From Atherix ibis (lineage: Eukaryota; Arthropoda; Insecta; Diptera; Athericidae), in the NCBI GenBank assembly GCA_958298945.1, contig OY282609.1, forward strand, positions 39,281,212 through 39,345,211: a stretch of DNA of 64,000 nucleotides. Reading direction: 5' to 3'. The first letter of the stretch is position 1. Each line of letters opens with the position of its first letter. Positions 1 through 11,960 of the stretch are shown piece after piece. The translations under genes were made by a program, and so were the position numbers. The notes beneath the pieces were generated by a model. The model made no database searches. It had not been told where the DNA came from and was given only the letters and a program-made list of their open reading frames with translations.

Positions 1-1450
1 GAAAGGAATGATTGGTTGATCTTGTTTTATTTTGTAGACTGTTCAAAGATATTCTACATATATTTCTACTGTATAGACATTCCATTGACTGGTAGTATTT
101 TTAATTATTGTAATAATATTATAATCATAATAATTAAAGGAAAGATTCCCTAGCAACAAATATTCTTAGTCTCAAAACCTAATAATTTTAATAACCAGAA
201 TCATTTTTGTGTCATAGATAATTAATTTATTATATTATTTACTGGACATACACATAATTGAAATTTAAAAGTGTAATATATAAAAAATTAACTTTTTTTG
301 ATTTATTTTAAATTTTTCTTTTGAGTTTAATGTCAAAAATAGGAATAAAAATATAGCAATGAATCTTATGGCCATAATAGCAATTATCTTATTGTTGGAT
401 TTGAAATTTGATTCAAGTGACCCAAGGTAAAACACTTGCCAAAGTCATTCGCTCATCGCTTATAGACTATGACAAGTGTGCACTCATGTGATGTAAGTAT
501 AACCAACTATGAATTTCCTATCGATGGTGGGCTGTTGATCAAAATTGTTCATATCGGACTCAGTTGGTCTCAAAATATAGTCAAAAAAAGAGTGAAAACA
601 TTGCAAATTAAGATGGGCTTCTGAGAAATGAAATCTTGTCAGGTATAATTTTAAAGTTGCTGTAACCATATTAAAAATCGGTGATTTAATATATTTTTTA
701 AATAAACAAAATGTTTTTGAGGATATACGAACGTTTCTTAAATGATCATTTACATTTTAAGATTCATTTAAAAAATAACATCGTCGTATGTTATCTAGAT
801 GGAATTTATTCCGCGAAATTTTTGATTTATTCGTCTCCAAAATAGTGTACATCGAAAACCAGCAACTGACCGTTATAAACGATATCTGCACATGTTCTTA
901 AAACTCAGGGTATTGTTAGCCAACAACATTAAATATTTGAGTGTCTAACAAAAGTGCGTCATATTGGCATTAATACACAGGTGTTTGGGAAAATAAATAG
1001 TGGTGCTCATTTTTTTTTTAGTATAACTATATTTCATTCAAAATTGTAAGAAGATCAATCTAAAGAGACGCCATAAAACACATTGCAAATGTTGCATAAG
1101 TACGGAAATTCATATGAAATAAATGCACAAACCCTTGTTATTAAGTTGAAAAGATTAAAAAGATTCCAGATTCGGTATTTTTTAGTGAAGAGTGAAGCTT
1201 GTGAAGGTTGCCCGACATCTTGGAACGACGAAACAATATGTCCTACTGAAAGCAATGATTGTTGGATCCCCTTATAACGCAGTTACGATAAGTGATGATC
1301 TGGGCTTGAATGCCATAATAAGTAATCATATGATATATACAATATTAATAATAGTGAATTTTTAGAAGTCCGTGAATTTTGAAAGAGTAATAAAAAGTTT
1401 TACGAGCAAGTTTAATAATATTGTAACAGGCCAAATAATAATAACATCTT
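1..1450. other. No recognisable gene
   Basis: AT-rich sequence with only short open frames on both strands. None shows a domain, motif or codon pattern I recognise. A poly-T stretch lies near 1010-1020. Confidence 0.5.
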
Positions 1451-1453
1451 GGT

Positions 1454-1708
1454 TCATGAACCCTGTGCCGTGTTATCTGGATGATTAGTTCTATATATTA
1501 AGTAGTAACTTATTATAAAGAACGACTTGGTCGTAAAATGGGTCTCTATAATCAGTGCAACTTCTTTGCGTTTGTTATGTAAAATAATATCTAGTTCTTG
1601 TTGACGTTGGATAAGTCCATTGGGATAGGGATTTACTAGTACATGAAAACATTTAGTTTGAAGTACTGGATGTAAACTTAGAAACAACGGACGTTGAGAC
1701 ATTGGCAA
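1454..1708 (-). pseudogene. Non-LTR retrotransposon endonuclease fragment (Jockey-type)
   Basis: The minus-strand frame reads NGLIQRQQELDIIL, then ETHFTTKSFF, then YRTNHPDNTAQGS. This is the start of the apurinic endonuclease domain of Jockey-clade ORF2 proteins, which normally contain NANGL, a catalytic E in SETHFT and TNHPDGTAHGG. E in ETHF is the metal-binding glutamate. A stop follows directly, the remaining EN motifs (GDFNA, SDH) are absent and no RT follows, so only a 5' stub of ORF2 survives. A proline-, serine- and threonine-rich minus-strand frame at 1885-2115 could be the end of the same element's ORF1, but that is a guess from position. Confidence 0.6.
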
Positions 1709-2194
1709 ATAATATTAGTACTTTATTTATCTCTTGTAGAAGAGTATTAGTGAGTTACGAACATATACAAGTAATGTCTTGACAAAGGTGAAGGAGGAAT
1801 ATACAAATTATTCAAATACGATTTTGGTTGGTGCTGTGGTTGAAGCTGTTGCGCGTGTTGTTTTTTCTGCTGCTGTTGTTATTGTTATGTTGGTCGATGT
1901 ATTGATAATGGCACTGGTGCTGAGGCTAAAGATGTTGATAATATTGATGTTGGCTCAGTAGTATCTCCTGCTATTGCAGTAAAAGAGAAAGAAGAATCCA
2001 CTGGGATGGTTTTCATAATAGTTGGTAGAATTGGTGTACCATATGTGGATTCAGTTTTTTTTGTAGGGACTTGTATGTCATATAGCCTTGATAGTTTGGA
2101 AAGGGCTACCTGCACATGAATCGCATTTTAAGGGAGTAGATATCGCTACAGTGCGCTCTATGGTAAAGTGTTGTTAAGCACATTTGACATACTT

Positions 2195-2270
2195 AGGTGC
2201 ATGATGGCAATTCGGTTTTGTGTATCCGTATTATAGCGGATACACAAAATCGAATTGCCATCACGCACCT
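2195..2270. repeat. Short inverted duplication (34-bp stem hairpin)
   Basis: Bases 2195-2228 and 2237-2270 are inverted copies with two mismatches, separated by 8 nt. No TIR or target duplication suggests a named element. It belongs to a set of similar hairpins in this window. Confidence 0.85.
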
Positions 2271-4155
2271 TTGGTGCACTTAAAAATTAAGGAAAATATT
2301 TTTATTATTTGGAGAAGGATCCAAATCCTTTAAGAAATAATGGGAGTGGCTTGGGCCTTATATGGCAAAATACTATCTCCAACTCAGATTTAATTTGTTC
2401 TATTGGAGTTGTCTGGTGTAAATTGCTAATGACTCCTCGAAAGAGTTCATTTTCTTTTAGTTAGTATGTATATAATTCCACTTTCTATTCATCCAGATAC
2501 TGCACAACACTTCTGTATGCAGCACCAGAGTTGGTCGATATTCACTTTACTTGGACCTTACACAAAAACTTGCTCTTACTTTTTCCCTGAGCTATTTTAT
2601 CTAGGAAGTGAGACGAATTTTCAGAATTTTGTCTGGATGTATTTCTCTTTGGCTAACCAACTGGTATCATGAAACCCTTATTTATATCACTGGTCCATCC
2701 GGCACTGATCGGTTTTATGGACCGCCTATTCAATAACCTTGATCGCGATATTTTAGGCATTTCAGTGTCAATGTCACATTTTATTTCACTTATTTATTAT
2801 ATTTAATATTATATTTTGTGCGTGAAGCAACTCCAAATTAAATTTATAAAATTAAACAAATTGTAAAGAAATTATATTTATAGAAGAAACTAAAGCTTTT
2901 AAAAAGTTATTAATTATAATAAATTTTAACTAATTTAATATTTTTATTTAAGATACATCCTTCCCACAGGTATCAGGGACTATATCCAAGCTTTAATCGT
3001 AGAACGAGTTAAAGGGATTATCGTCAAATTAATAGGAGCACGACAAAATTATTTGATCGAGGATTCTCAAAGGGTAGATTTTGGGAAAGGCAAGGGAGGG
3101 AAGTAACTTCCAAGTAACTGCCATCAACGTCGACGGTCGGCTTCACCCTCACCCTCTTTTAATTTTTTTCCATGCCTATAGCGATTGAAAATTTCTTTTC
3201 TCTAAATTTGTTTACTATATTTTCCAAGAATTTTTTTTTCATATTATTATTATTATGCATATTAATATTATTATGCATTTTTTTAATCAAAATAATCATT
3301 ATGCTTTTTTTAAAAGAAATTTTTTTAGAAATTATTAATAAAATTTATTAAATTATTTTTAAATTTTAGTATACCATGCCGCTGTTGCTGCGACTGATTC
3401 GCTTGTTACATGTTTTGTAGTGGTATTATTACTGCTCCTCTTTCATCATTTTTACATTATTTATCACTCCATTCTTACTTTATGCCTAATTCTTTTATTT
3501 TATTTTTTTAATTTTTCTAATTTTTTATTTTAATATGTTTTACCTTAGCTTTCATTTACAAATTTTGATACAGAAAAGGGTCTGCCAGCTTATTCATGTC
3601 GAAGAAGCCTATTTAACCATTCTAAATTATAATTTAAATTAACTTTTCCAGTAAAGGAGTGAGAGTATTGACTATTATTGATTGTTTCATTAAATAAAAA
3701 GCAATTACTTGTATAACCGTTGTATTATTTAATCTGAAGAATTATTAGATATTTTGATGTTGAACCAGCAAGTGATATTCTTTTGTTTGGGGCCTTATTT
3801 GAGAAAATAATATCATAAATTATTACTGTTTGAATCCAGAAGCGTAAAGCAGACTGATGGCAAAATATCTATTCCAAACCATACGCTGTCTAACTTTACA
3901 TTGCCGCTCGATACCACTTATATAATTATCTAACTAATTGAAATTGATAAATAAATTCCTCATAAAAGTAAATCTTTTTTAAATTCTTAGAAGCGAAAAG
4001 AAAACAAGTGTATTCAGATGTTAGATGTTTGGTAGTGGATTTTAAACAATTGGGTTTCTCTGTGGCAATATTTTTGAGTATGGCCGTGGCTTTGACATTT
4101 TTTACACTATGAAATCAGTTTATTACTTCTGATTGCTTCTATTCTAATTTTTATA
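2271..4155. other. No recognisable gene; AT-rich
   Basis: Low-complexity A/T tracts dominate, especially 2800-2950 and 3220-3360. The short open frame at 2466-2672 has no recognisable domain. Confidence 0.45.
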
Positions 4156-4157
4156 TA

Positions 4158-4910
4158 AGAGGTATGTTCAAAAAGTATCGCGAATTTTGAATTTCCGCGG
4201 GTTACGTATATTCGATTTTCGATTTTGCCCATTCCAAAAAACTGGATCAAAGAATCTGTATCAAATTTTGTGTGAAAAACAAAATTAATTGCGCGGACAC
4301 ATTCGGAATATTGACTGTGGCATATGGTGAAGCTACCTTGGGCCGAAGCAACGTTTATCGGTGGTACAAAATGTTTTCAGCCGGCCGAGAAGATGTTAAA
4401 GACGAAAAGCGTGCCGGACGATTTCTTATTACAGGTTTCTTCGATTGCAGGGGCGTGGTGCATCATGAGTTCTTGGCACAGGGTAGAACGGTCAATAAGA
4501 AATATTTCCTGCAAGTTATGCGCAAGTTACGCGAAGCAATACGCCAGAGCGCCTTTATTTGTGGAAGAACAAAAATTGGCTTTTGCGCGAATTTGTGGCC
4601 CAAAACAACACACTGCACCGACCGTATTCCCCAGATCTGGCCCCCTGTGACTTTTTCTTGTTCCCGAAACTGAAGAGCCCCATGAAAGGACGACGCTACG
4701 CTACGATTGATAAATACGGCATCGAAGGAGGAGCTGAACAAGATCACAAAAAATGATTTTTTGAAGTGCTTCGAGGATTGGAAAAAACGTTGGCACAAGT
4801 GTATAATATCTGGTGGGGATTACTTTGAAGAGGACAAAATAGATATTCATGAATAAATAAATAATTTTTGAAAAAACACAAAATTCGCGATACTTTTTGA
4901 ACAGACTTCG
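4158..4910 (+). mobile_element. Mariner element, internally deleted (copy 1)
   Basis: The ends are inverted copies of GAGGTCTGTTCAAAAAGTAT-type TIRs (5' at 4158, 3' ending 4910), flanked by TA dinucleotides at 4156-4157 and 4911-4912, the Tc1/mariner target duplication. The same TIR family recurs at 6751-7610 and 20728. At 753 bp it is shorter than an intact mariner (about 1.3 kb), and the deletion removes the middle of the transposase. Confidence 0.85.
4272..4756 (+). pseudogene. Mariner transposase, deleted and frameshifted
   Basis: The N-terminal part reads GEATLGRSNVYRWYKMFSAG, the mariner helix-turn-helix region. It then jumps to FFDCRGVVHHEFLAQGRTVN from the catalytic domain. A second frame at 4559-4756 carries WKNKNWLL and YSPDLAPCDFFLFPKLK, the third aspartate block of the D,D34D triad. 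The first aspartate region is deleted and the C-terminal half is out of frame, so no active enzyme can be made. Confidence 0.85.
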
Positions 4911-4912
4911 TA

Positions 4913-5414
4913 TTGTATATACTAGAATAAAAAAAACTATTTATTTCTTCATCGTTTCGAAATGTTGGCATAAAAAGTGGAAGATTTGTTGTAGATTCTT
5001 TGCCGTCTTTTCTTACTTTCTTTATTTTATTTGCTACATCAAGAATGTTAAAACCTCTATGTATTAGTACGTTTACATGACTTTTTTATTAAAACAGAAA
5101 AAATGTATTTTTGGGAAACAAATAAGTTTATCTGCCTCACTCCGTATGTTTAAAAATATTTATAAATAGGAGAGAAAATATTACATTTAATTTTATTCTT
5201 CGTGCAAGAATAAAAATAAAAGAACAAGAAAATTATTTATCATGTTTTTTTTGGTTTACTACTTTATATTATTGTATATTTGTAAAAACATATATATTCT
5301 TATATTGGATATACTATTATTATATTAGATTATAATAATATTGTATATATTACTATTATATAATATAATCTACAATAACAATATATTATAAATAAATTTA
5401 TGCATATATTTATA
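4913..5414. other. No recognisable gene; TA-rich
   Basis: Mostly A/T with TATTATA-type runs around 5270-5400. I see nothing coding. Confidence 0.4.
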
Positions 5415-5416
5415 TA

Positions 5417-5771
5417 CATGATGGCGCATAATGAACGTTAAATTCATTAAAACTTTTTTATTTTAATATTTTTTAAAATTTTTGTTTTAGTATGTTATAA
5501 AAAAAATTTTGGGAATTTTAAATGGAATATTCGTAATGAAATCGGGGCCATAACACCTGAAATTTTTGAAAGGTTATGGAAAATGTTTTGGAAAGAGTAC
5601 GAATTAGCGAAGCAAAAAATAACCACCATTTGCAAGATATCATTTTTTATAAAAAAACCAAAAGTATTCCCCATTAATGTCCTATATTTATAAAAAAATA
5701 AATAACAATAATCGTTTAAATAAAAATGTTATAAAGAATTCAATTCGCAACGTTCATTTTGCGCCCCCATG
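5417..5771 (+). mobile_element. Tc1/mariner-superfamily miniature element (GGCGCAAAATGAACGTT TIR)
   Basis: Inverted ends at 5417-5439 and about 5750-5771 share CATG-x2-GGCGCA-x-AATGAACGTT and are flanked by TA on both sides (5415-5416, 5772-5773). Inside, 5530-5650 still reads like the C-terminus of a Tc1/mariner transposase (EIGAITPEIFERLWKMFWK, then a degraded tail), followed by the 3' UTR. The 3' third matches 44200-44370, so it is a deletion derivative of a family present twice here. Confidence 0.7.
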
Positions 5772-5773
5772 TA

Positions 5774-6748
5774 CGCATATACATACATATTCAATTCGCA
5801 ACGTTCATTTTGTCGTAAAAATAATTAAAATGCATAATTATAATTAATAAAAATTAAAAAAAGAAGATAATAAAAATAAAAATAGTTGCATGATTAATAA
5901 ATAATAGATTGATAAAATTAAAAAAAGAAAAAAATCGGGAAAACGAAATTGTTAATTCCGTATATGTTCTCCTTTGTTCGACGTTTTCCTTTTTCGGAAG
6001 CGATTTCATATGTTTCGACATAATATTTAAATGATTTTTTACTTCTTACCACTTTAATTTTCTGTAATGTTATTTTTTTTAAAAACTTTTATTATTACAA
6101 TTTAAATTTTGTATTAAGTTTACTTTTCCTTCATATTCGTAATTTTTCATGTCTTCTTTTATTGAATTTCTTTTTCCTCTTTTATTTGGAAAACACTCGG
6201 AAACTGCGACACTTTTATTTTATTTTTATTCGTAATATTAATATTGTACCATTTTGTTATTACTATTTAGTTACTACTATTTTTATTTAGGTAAACTTTC
6301 TTTTAAAATATATAAATAAATTTCCTTAATTCAAGTCGATTATTTCCGGTAATAAATCTTTCATCGATTTCTTGGGCACAATTTATTTAATTTATGTTTA
6401 CCTAATATTTGTACTTTATTTTATAAATATATACGGAAAATGTGTAGAAATGTGATATTCTGTAACTCTGTAAACATACTGTAGTGATTAAATGTTCCCA
6501 ATGTTTTATAAAACATTAAAATCTCAAATCTAAGTTAACTGAGATAACAGTTGCTTAAATAAGTTAAGAAAATATATTAAAGTATATGATAAAAAATAAG
6601 TATAAATGGAAATGATGTGTATTAAGTTTAAATAAACAGATAAATAATAAAAATTAAAAATAATAATTAGCAAATATTTAATATTTAACGTAAATCATAT
6701 ATGGTTAAATATTAATCTAAATTCAACACGAACCAGTTTGAATCAACA
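5774..6748. other. No recognisable gene
   Basis: AT-rich. It starts with a second copy of TTCAATTCGCAACGTTCATT (5789-5808), which duplicates the 3' end of the preceding miniature element. Confidence 0.45.
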
Positions 6749-6750
6749 TA

Positions 6751-7610
6751 CGAGGTCTGTTCAAAAAGTATCGCGAATTTTGAATTTCCGCGGGTTACGT
6801 GTATTCGATTTTCGATTTTTTGTGGCGTTATGTTGGTACTCATGTCTCTTACTTATGCCAACAAGTTCGGCCATTTTGAATGTTCAGTTAATTTTTGACA
6901 GCTGCTTTGCTTGCACGTGTTTTGGCTCATCTTCAATTTTTGCCCATTCCAAAAAATGGATCACAGAATCTGTTTCGAGAACAAGAAAAAGTTACAGGGG
7001 GGGCAGATCTGGGGAATACAAGCAACGATGCGTGAGCAATGTCGTAATGATGGTGCAAAAGCTAATTTTTGTTCTTCCACATATCCGGGCGCTTCTGCGG
7101 ATTTCTTCGAGCAACTTGTGCATAACTTGCAGGTAATATTCCTTAGTGACCGTTCTACCCTATGCCAAGAACTCATAATGCACCACTACCCTGCATTCGA
7201 AGAAAACAGTAAGCAAAACCTTCACATTCGACCGAACTTGGCGCGCTTTTTTCGGTCTTGGCTCGTGCGGCAGCTTCCATTGGGATGATTGAGCTTTGGT
7301 TTCCACGTCACACCCATAAACCTATGATTCGACAACAGTTATGACCCTCTGGAGCAAATTTGGGTCGTCGTGGACGGAGTCCAACCACTCCTTAGCAATG
7401 TTAATGCGATGCTGTTTTTGGTCGAAAATGGGCAAAAATCGAACGTTCAAGCAAAGCAGCTGTCATAAATTAACTGAACATTCAAAATGGCCGAACTTGT
7501 CGGCATAAGTGAGAGACATGAGTACTAACATAACGCCACAAAAAATCAAAAATCGAATATACGTAACCCGCGGAAATTTAAAATTCGCGATGCTTTTTGA
7601 ACAGACCTCA
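6751..7610 (-). mobile_element. Mariner element with duplicated inverted 5' ends (copy 2)
   Basis: Both ends carry the copy-1 mariner TIR and are flanked by TA (6749-6750, 7611-7612). The similarity between ends extends far past the roughly 30-bp TIR: about 180 bp at 6751-6940 is repeated inverted at about 7430-7610, including CATTTTGAATGTTCAGTTAA and the 5' UTR. The element therefore has two 5' ends and no authentic 3' end. Transposase remnants read on the minus strand between them. Confidence 0.8.
6961..7440 (-). pseudogene. Mariner transposase catalytic-domain relic
   Basis: On the minus strand, fragments read HRINIAKEWLDSVHDDPNLL, RVITVVES where active mariners have RVITGDES, VETKAQSSQWKLPHEPRPK, VVVHYEFLA and YSPDLPP. 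Several stops and frameshifts interrupt it. The first catalytic aspartate (GDES) is altered. The C-terminus ends at the junction with the inverted 5' end near 6990. Confidence 0.8.
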
Positions 7611-7612
7611 TA

Positions 7613-8780
7613 TATCAATTTGATTTAATACGTATAAATCCGACTATACATATTCAAAACTCGAGGAGCGCAACTACAAAACTCTGAGCAGCGCAACGTT
7701 AAAATTCGAGGTGCCCAAAAATCTACCATTTATGGAAGCACATCTTGTGCGAATGGCTTAATCTCCTAAAGTATTTCACCACCACTATCTCTAATCATCT
7801 ATAAATCCTATTGTGTGCAATAAATTTAAGAAAATGAACCAAAACAGCCTAAATCATGATTTGGACAGAATAATCCAGTAGTCTTAGTTCTCTTAATTAT
7901 AACTTTTTATCAACAATAACATTAAAACAAGCAACAAATAACAAACAATAAACAAATAACCACAAGCAACAAGCAACAACTAATAGTAACAACATCATTA
8001 ACAAACAAGAACCTATAATAACAAGTAAGCAACTAGTTTAAGATAAAATAAATTTATTTTTCTAGTACAACTCGCCCAATACGATTTACCTACCCTGGTC
8101 AAAGACTATGTTTAGATGGATTTATAATTTGAGGATATAATTGTTTGAATTTTTCTGGAATTATTGTTATTGTGAATTTAAACAAATTATCTTGCTAAAT
8201 CAATCGTCTTCTTCTTCCAACTATTATTGAGACTACGTATTTCCACTCCCTTAACCATAATGAACGTAACAGAAGGTGATGAACTGACACAAAATTAATA
8301 CGACGTAAATTAATACTATAACATTGCAAAAATACCTTGCATGGTTTTAGCAAGCAGCATTACTGTTTGCACTGCATGGTTTTACTGAAGACGAAACTCT
8401 TTTATGTGCGTGATTCCGTAACAAGTAATCGTAATGTTAAACATAAATTTCTTATTTTTAGTTTTGGAATACCGATTGCACATTAGCTTCCAGTTAAAGA
8501 AAAAAACCTTTAAATTCACACAACATTATTAACTCCTCCTAACTTAATTGTTAAAATAACCATCAGTACATATGTGTCTAATAATAATATAGATACAACT
8601 TTAAACCAACATTATGACATTGACGATATTCCAAAACTGCTGGGCTTTACCCTTAAAGACCCAAAAATCTAAGATTAATTATTTTACTTTCGATAAAGAA
8701 CCCTTCACCAAATATGGTATAATTAAACATATTCGCTGTTGCCTCGAAATTAGATTATTTATAATATTCGCATATCACAA
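7613..8780. other. No recognisable gene; AAC-rich simple tract
   Basis: At 7915-8035 the plus strand is a degenerate AACAA/CAAGCAA tract. GAGGAGCGCAACTACAAAAC at 7663 is followed by GAGCAGCGCAAC, a short imperfect repeat. I recognise no coding sequence. Confidence 0.4.
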
Positions 8781-8798
8781 GTCTTGAATAAATTCAGT

Positions 8799-9060
8799 TT
8801 ATACAAAAACCGACCGAAGTACATGCAAGATCACCGCAGACATAAAACATATTTGAGGAAGTATAGGATGGATCAACTTGGACTGACTTTGGTATATTTT
8901 AGCCGTTCTGCCGGAGATTCTCAATTGAGTAGCACGTCGATGAGTAGACACAGATGGCTCACCATTGACACTTTCGCGTACAGCTTGTTCATTGCGAATA
9001 GGTCGATTAAAAGGTCGACTCACGTTCCTGCCCTGAGTATAAAGGCTATTTTATTGACAT
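8799..9060 (-). pseudogene. Tc1/mariner-superfamily transposase, N-terminal DNA-binding relic
   Basis: The minus-strand frame contains EQAVRESVNGEPSVSTHRRA followed by TQLRIS and, further on, LIHPI. This matches the second helix-turn-helix of insect Tc1/mariner-superfamily transposases (pattern AVRESV...PS.S..RR...LGIS, then LHPYK). The catalytic domain does not follow. It may belong to the lineage whose catalytic domain remains at 19.9-20.4 kb. Confidence 0.5.
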
Positions 9061-9399
9061 ATATTAATGACTTTAAATAATTCTACAAGAAAAAAAAATT
9101 CGTTATCATCTATCTATACTGCTCATCATTGATAGGAACAGTAAATTATACCTTATTTGGAATAAATTAAGGAAACCTCACTAAACGGTCACTTTTGCAG
9201 AACGTAAAAGTTCCTTGAGCACAGTAATGACAATTTGTTTATTCATCGATCCAGAGAGATTAAAATGCCTCTCATATCATAAGAATAAGTATACTATTAT
9301 ATGTAAGTTACAATAAAATAACGATTAATTTAATAAAAAAATTGGATAATGTCTAAGTGTTGTTAAAGTGTATATTTTTTCATAAATAAATTAAAAACT

Positions 9400-9450
9400 G
9401 AATAGAAGTCATGGTGAGACAAGATTTTCGTCTCACCATGACTTCTATTC
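9400..9450. repeat. Perfect 21-bp stem hairpin
   Basis: GAATAGAAGTCATGGTGAGA plus C (9400-9420) is repeated perfectly inverted at 9430-9450 with a 9-nt loop. No flanking element is seen. Confidence 0.9.
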
Positions 9451-9769
9451 GGCCACACGGGCATTTTAAAATATATCACTTCTATTTAAAAAAAATCCTC
9501 ACATTTGCTTTTACAAAAATTAAAAAATATTTATTTTTAATTGTTACTTTAGTATTGCGTATTTGTATTTTTATTTCTTGTGTTCATGACATGTTTTTTA
9601 AAATTATTATTATTTAACATTCTCGTATAATTACCAATTTTTAATTTCTGCGTTTTAGATACACTAGATCATTTAGACCTCTAAACGAGGAAGGATTCAA
9701 AATTTAAAACAAATATTTTTAATTAATTAAGGATTAATTAAAAATTAAAAATAAATTTTTATTATAACT
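9451..9769. other. No recognisable gene; AT-rich
   Basis: Phe-, Leu- and Ile-rich short frames here reflect base composition only. Confidence 0.4.
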
Positions 9770-10255
9770 TTACTCGCATGAGTCTATTTTCGCCATTTCT
9801 TGTGCACTTTTAAGTTTTAACCGAAGTTGCATATATATATTATAAATTATCCTCGATTCAGCTTTAAATATGATTTTTTGGACAGATGCAGCTCTACCAA
9901 AAACGAGGTCAAATGGACTATATTTAGTCTCGTATTGTACGCAAAAACATAATGGGTGTCCATTCATTCCAGTTGTGATCTGCGAATGACAAAAGGCCTC
10001 CCTAAAGTATTCGTTGGTTTCTTTCAACCGAGCCAAATGTTTCATAATAAAATTATGTTGATTAATATTTAGCATATTGCATAAGTTTCTCAATAACTCA
10101 TTATTAAACTCTGTACCTTCTTCCTTTTTAAAGTTTTTAAAACATCCGTATTTTAATATATATTTTTCTGCAATGATCTTTGCTCCTTTTAATTCCATCG
10201 AAAATGCTTCTATACATTTTGTAAGTATCCCTTCATAGGTTTTAGTAGTCCCCAC
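9770..10255 (-). pseudogene. Gypsy-type LTR retrotransposon integrase fragment
   Basis: The minus-strand frame contains EGTEFNNELLRNLCNMLNI, the block around the second catalytic aspartate (normally SDQGTEF; the D is lost here). A region follows that normally holds the catalytic glutamate, then QYETKYSPFDLVFGRAAS, matching the post-catalytic NTT...SPFELVFGR motif of Gypsy integrases. Catalytic residues are missing. Sequence between about 10260 and 10600 may be a further degraded upstream part but I could not confirm it. A duplicated TCATAGGTTTTAGTAGTCCC occurs at 10232 and 10286. Confidence 0.65.
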
Positions 10256-10979
10256 TATACATATTTAGCATATATCAGTATCCTTTCATAGGTTTTAGTA
10301 GTCCCAATATTTCTATTGATACAATTTCGAAGCTTTCTATTATTATTAAAGGTTCTTTTATGTATTTAGAAACTTTATTTTTTCAACAAATTTGAACAGA
10401 ATGCTACTTTAGTTTAGCAATACATCTTTTTATACTATTAGGGTCCCCATGATACTTTATAATTTCTTTCATTTGATCATTATCCATTATTTTCATTGGC
10501 GGCCTGTAGATTAATATCCGTAGCGGACTGATATTTGTCTTTCTCACTATTTTATTAATTAAACTATTCAATATTTTTTTTAATTTATTAATGTTATGTA
10601 TGAAAATATCACGTCATCATATACGAGTGCTAATTCATTATTTTTCACCTGTTGCTTAGAAATGTATATTTTTTCCGAGATCATGCCAATAAGGTTAGGT
10701 CTTTTTCATTTGTTAAATTTATATTTATTATCTTTGAATCATTTATTCTTATTATAAGCGACTTTTTTGTAGGTGTTTTTTCTATATCTGAAATATTGAG
10801 TTGTCCAAAATTCATTTTCGTAACAGTTGGTATTTTCTCATTTTTGGAAGTACTAGAGTTATTTGCTTCTTATTATTGATATATCATTTAACAGCTGATA
10901 GTTTAAAATTCATTTTAAGAAAAAAGTTTATTGATTTTGTTTATTTTGTACGGATTTTACGACAAGTTAAAAATGGAAG
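10256..10979. other. Unassigned AT-rich sequence
   Basis: The open frame at 10652-10879 is rich in Phe, Ile and Ser and has no identifiable motif. The minus strand at 10440-10560 may continue the neighbouring Gypsy relic. Confidence 0.35.
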
Positions 10980-11590
10980 ACTAAACATAGCAATTTATTG
11001 TTTTACTTCCGTAATGGGAAAAATGCGCACGAAGCTTATGAACTCTTGTGTAAAGTTTGAGGTCTCTACAAGAGGATTAGTGCCAATGATAGCCTATGAA
11101 ATTCCATGATGGTGACTTTGATTCCAACGACAATCCGTGGTAAATGTTGATGACGACAAAAGACATTAGTTTAGTCAAAAAAGCGTTACATGACATGAGA
11201 GATTGCAGAAATATTTAGCATCCATCATTCATTCACGTCCACCTGAAGAAGCTTGGATACATAAGCAAGCTCGATGTTTATATTCCTCGTGAACTCAAAG
11301 AAGTTAATTTGGCGGCACGCATAAATATTTTATGCGTGAGGAAAACAATCCTATTTTGAAGCGATTGATAACTTCTGATGAGAAATGGATCGTTTACAAT
11401 AAAATGGTATGTAAACAGTCTTGATCCCGACGTGACATCGAAAGTGGACATTCATCAGAGGAAGGTTATATTATCAATGTGGTGGGATTTGAAATGTGTT
11501 GTATTTCTGAAGTTTCTTCCATGATACCGAGCAATCAATTCAGACTCCATCTATGGTCCAAGAAAATGCGATAGGACTTGATTTACTTAT
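10980..11590 (+). pseudogene. Mariner transposase relic, second lineage
   Basis: Reading across frames: FRNGKNAHEAYELLCKV (N-terminal helix-turn-helix), HDGDFDSND (linker, normally SGDFDVED), VHLKKLGYISKLDVYIPREL, LKRLITSDEKWIVYN (the first catalytic D block, TGDEKW in active copies), and RKVILSMWWDLKCVVFLKFL (second catalytic D at WWD). The domain order is right, but at least three frameshifts and several stops are present and the last D block is lost. It differs clearly from the 4158/6751/20728 mariner, so it is a separate family. Confidence 0.8.
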
Positions 11591-11721
11591 ACACAGTAAA
11601 TTAAAGTTAATAAACAGAAAGTAATTTTTTTAATTAATTGTAGAGAAAAGTATTTATTATTTTAATGATTTACATTAAAATGAGACCAAGCGATAAAATG
11701 TTAATAAAACATATCAAAAGC

Positions 11722-11723
<2 letters not shown>

Positions 11724-11757
<34 letters not shown>
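11724..11757. repeat. (TA)n microsatellite
   Basis: About 17 AT dinucleotides in a row. Confidence 0.95.
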
Positions 11758-11762
<5 letters not shown>

Positions 11763-11960
11763 TTTGTATGAGTATATGCAGAAAGCGCAGTATGTCATTG
11801 GAGGAGGCCAATAATATACTGGAAGTTTCTAATTGAAATACAGTATTACAAAACCGACCTAGATCGGATTTTCTGTTAGCAAGCCGTTATTGATGATGAT
11901 TATGTGAATATTTGTCATCGATTGTTATTCGATTTAATTTTTAGTAGTCGACCAATCTCA

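Noticed and set aside
1779..1961. Valine-rich plus-strand frame
   Set aside because: It is a GTT/GCTGTT-biased low-complexity stretch; the minus strand better fits the end of a decayed non-LTR ORF1.
8784..9080. Plus-strand 98-codon frame as a gene
   Set aside because: The minus strand carries the recognisable transposase helix-turn-helix text; the plus frame is its shadow.
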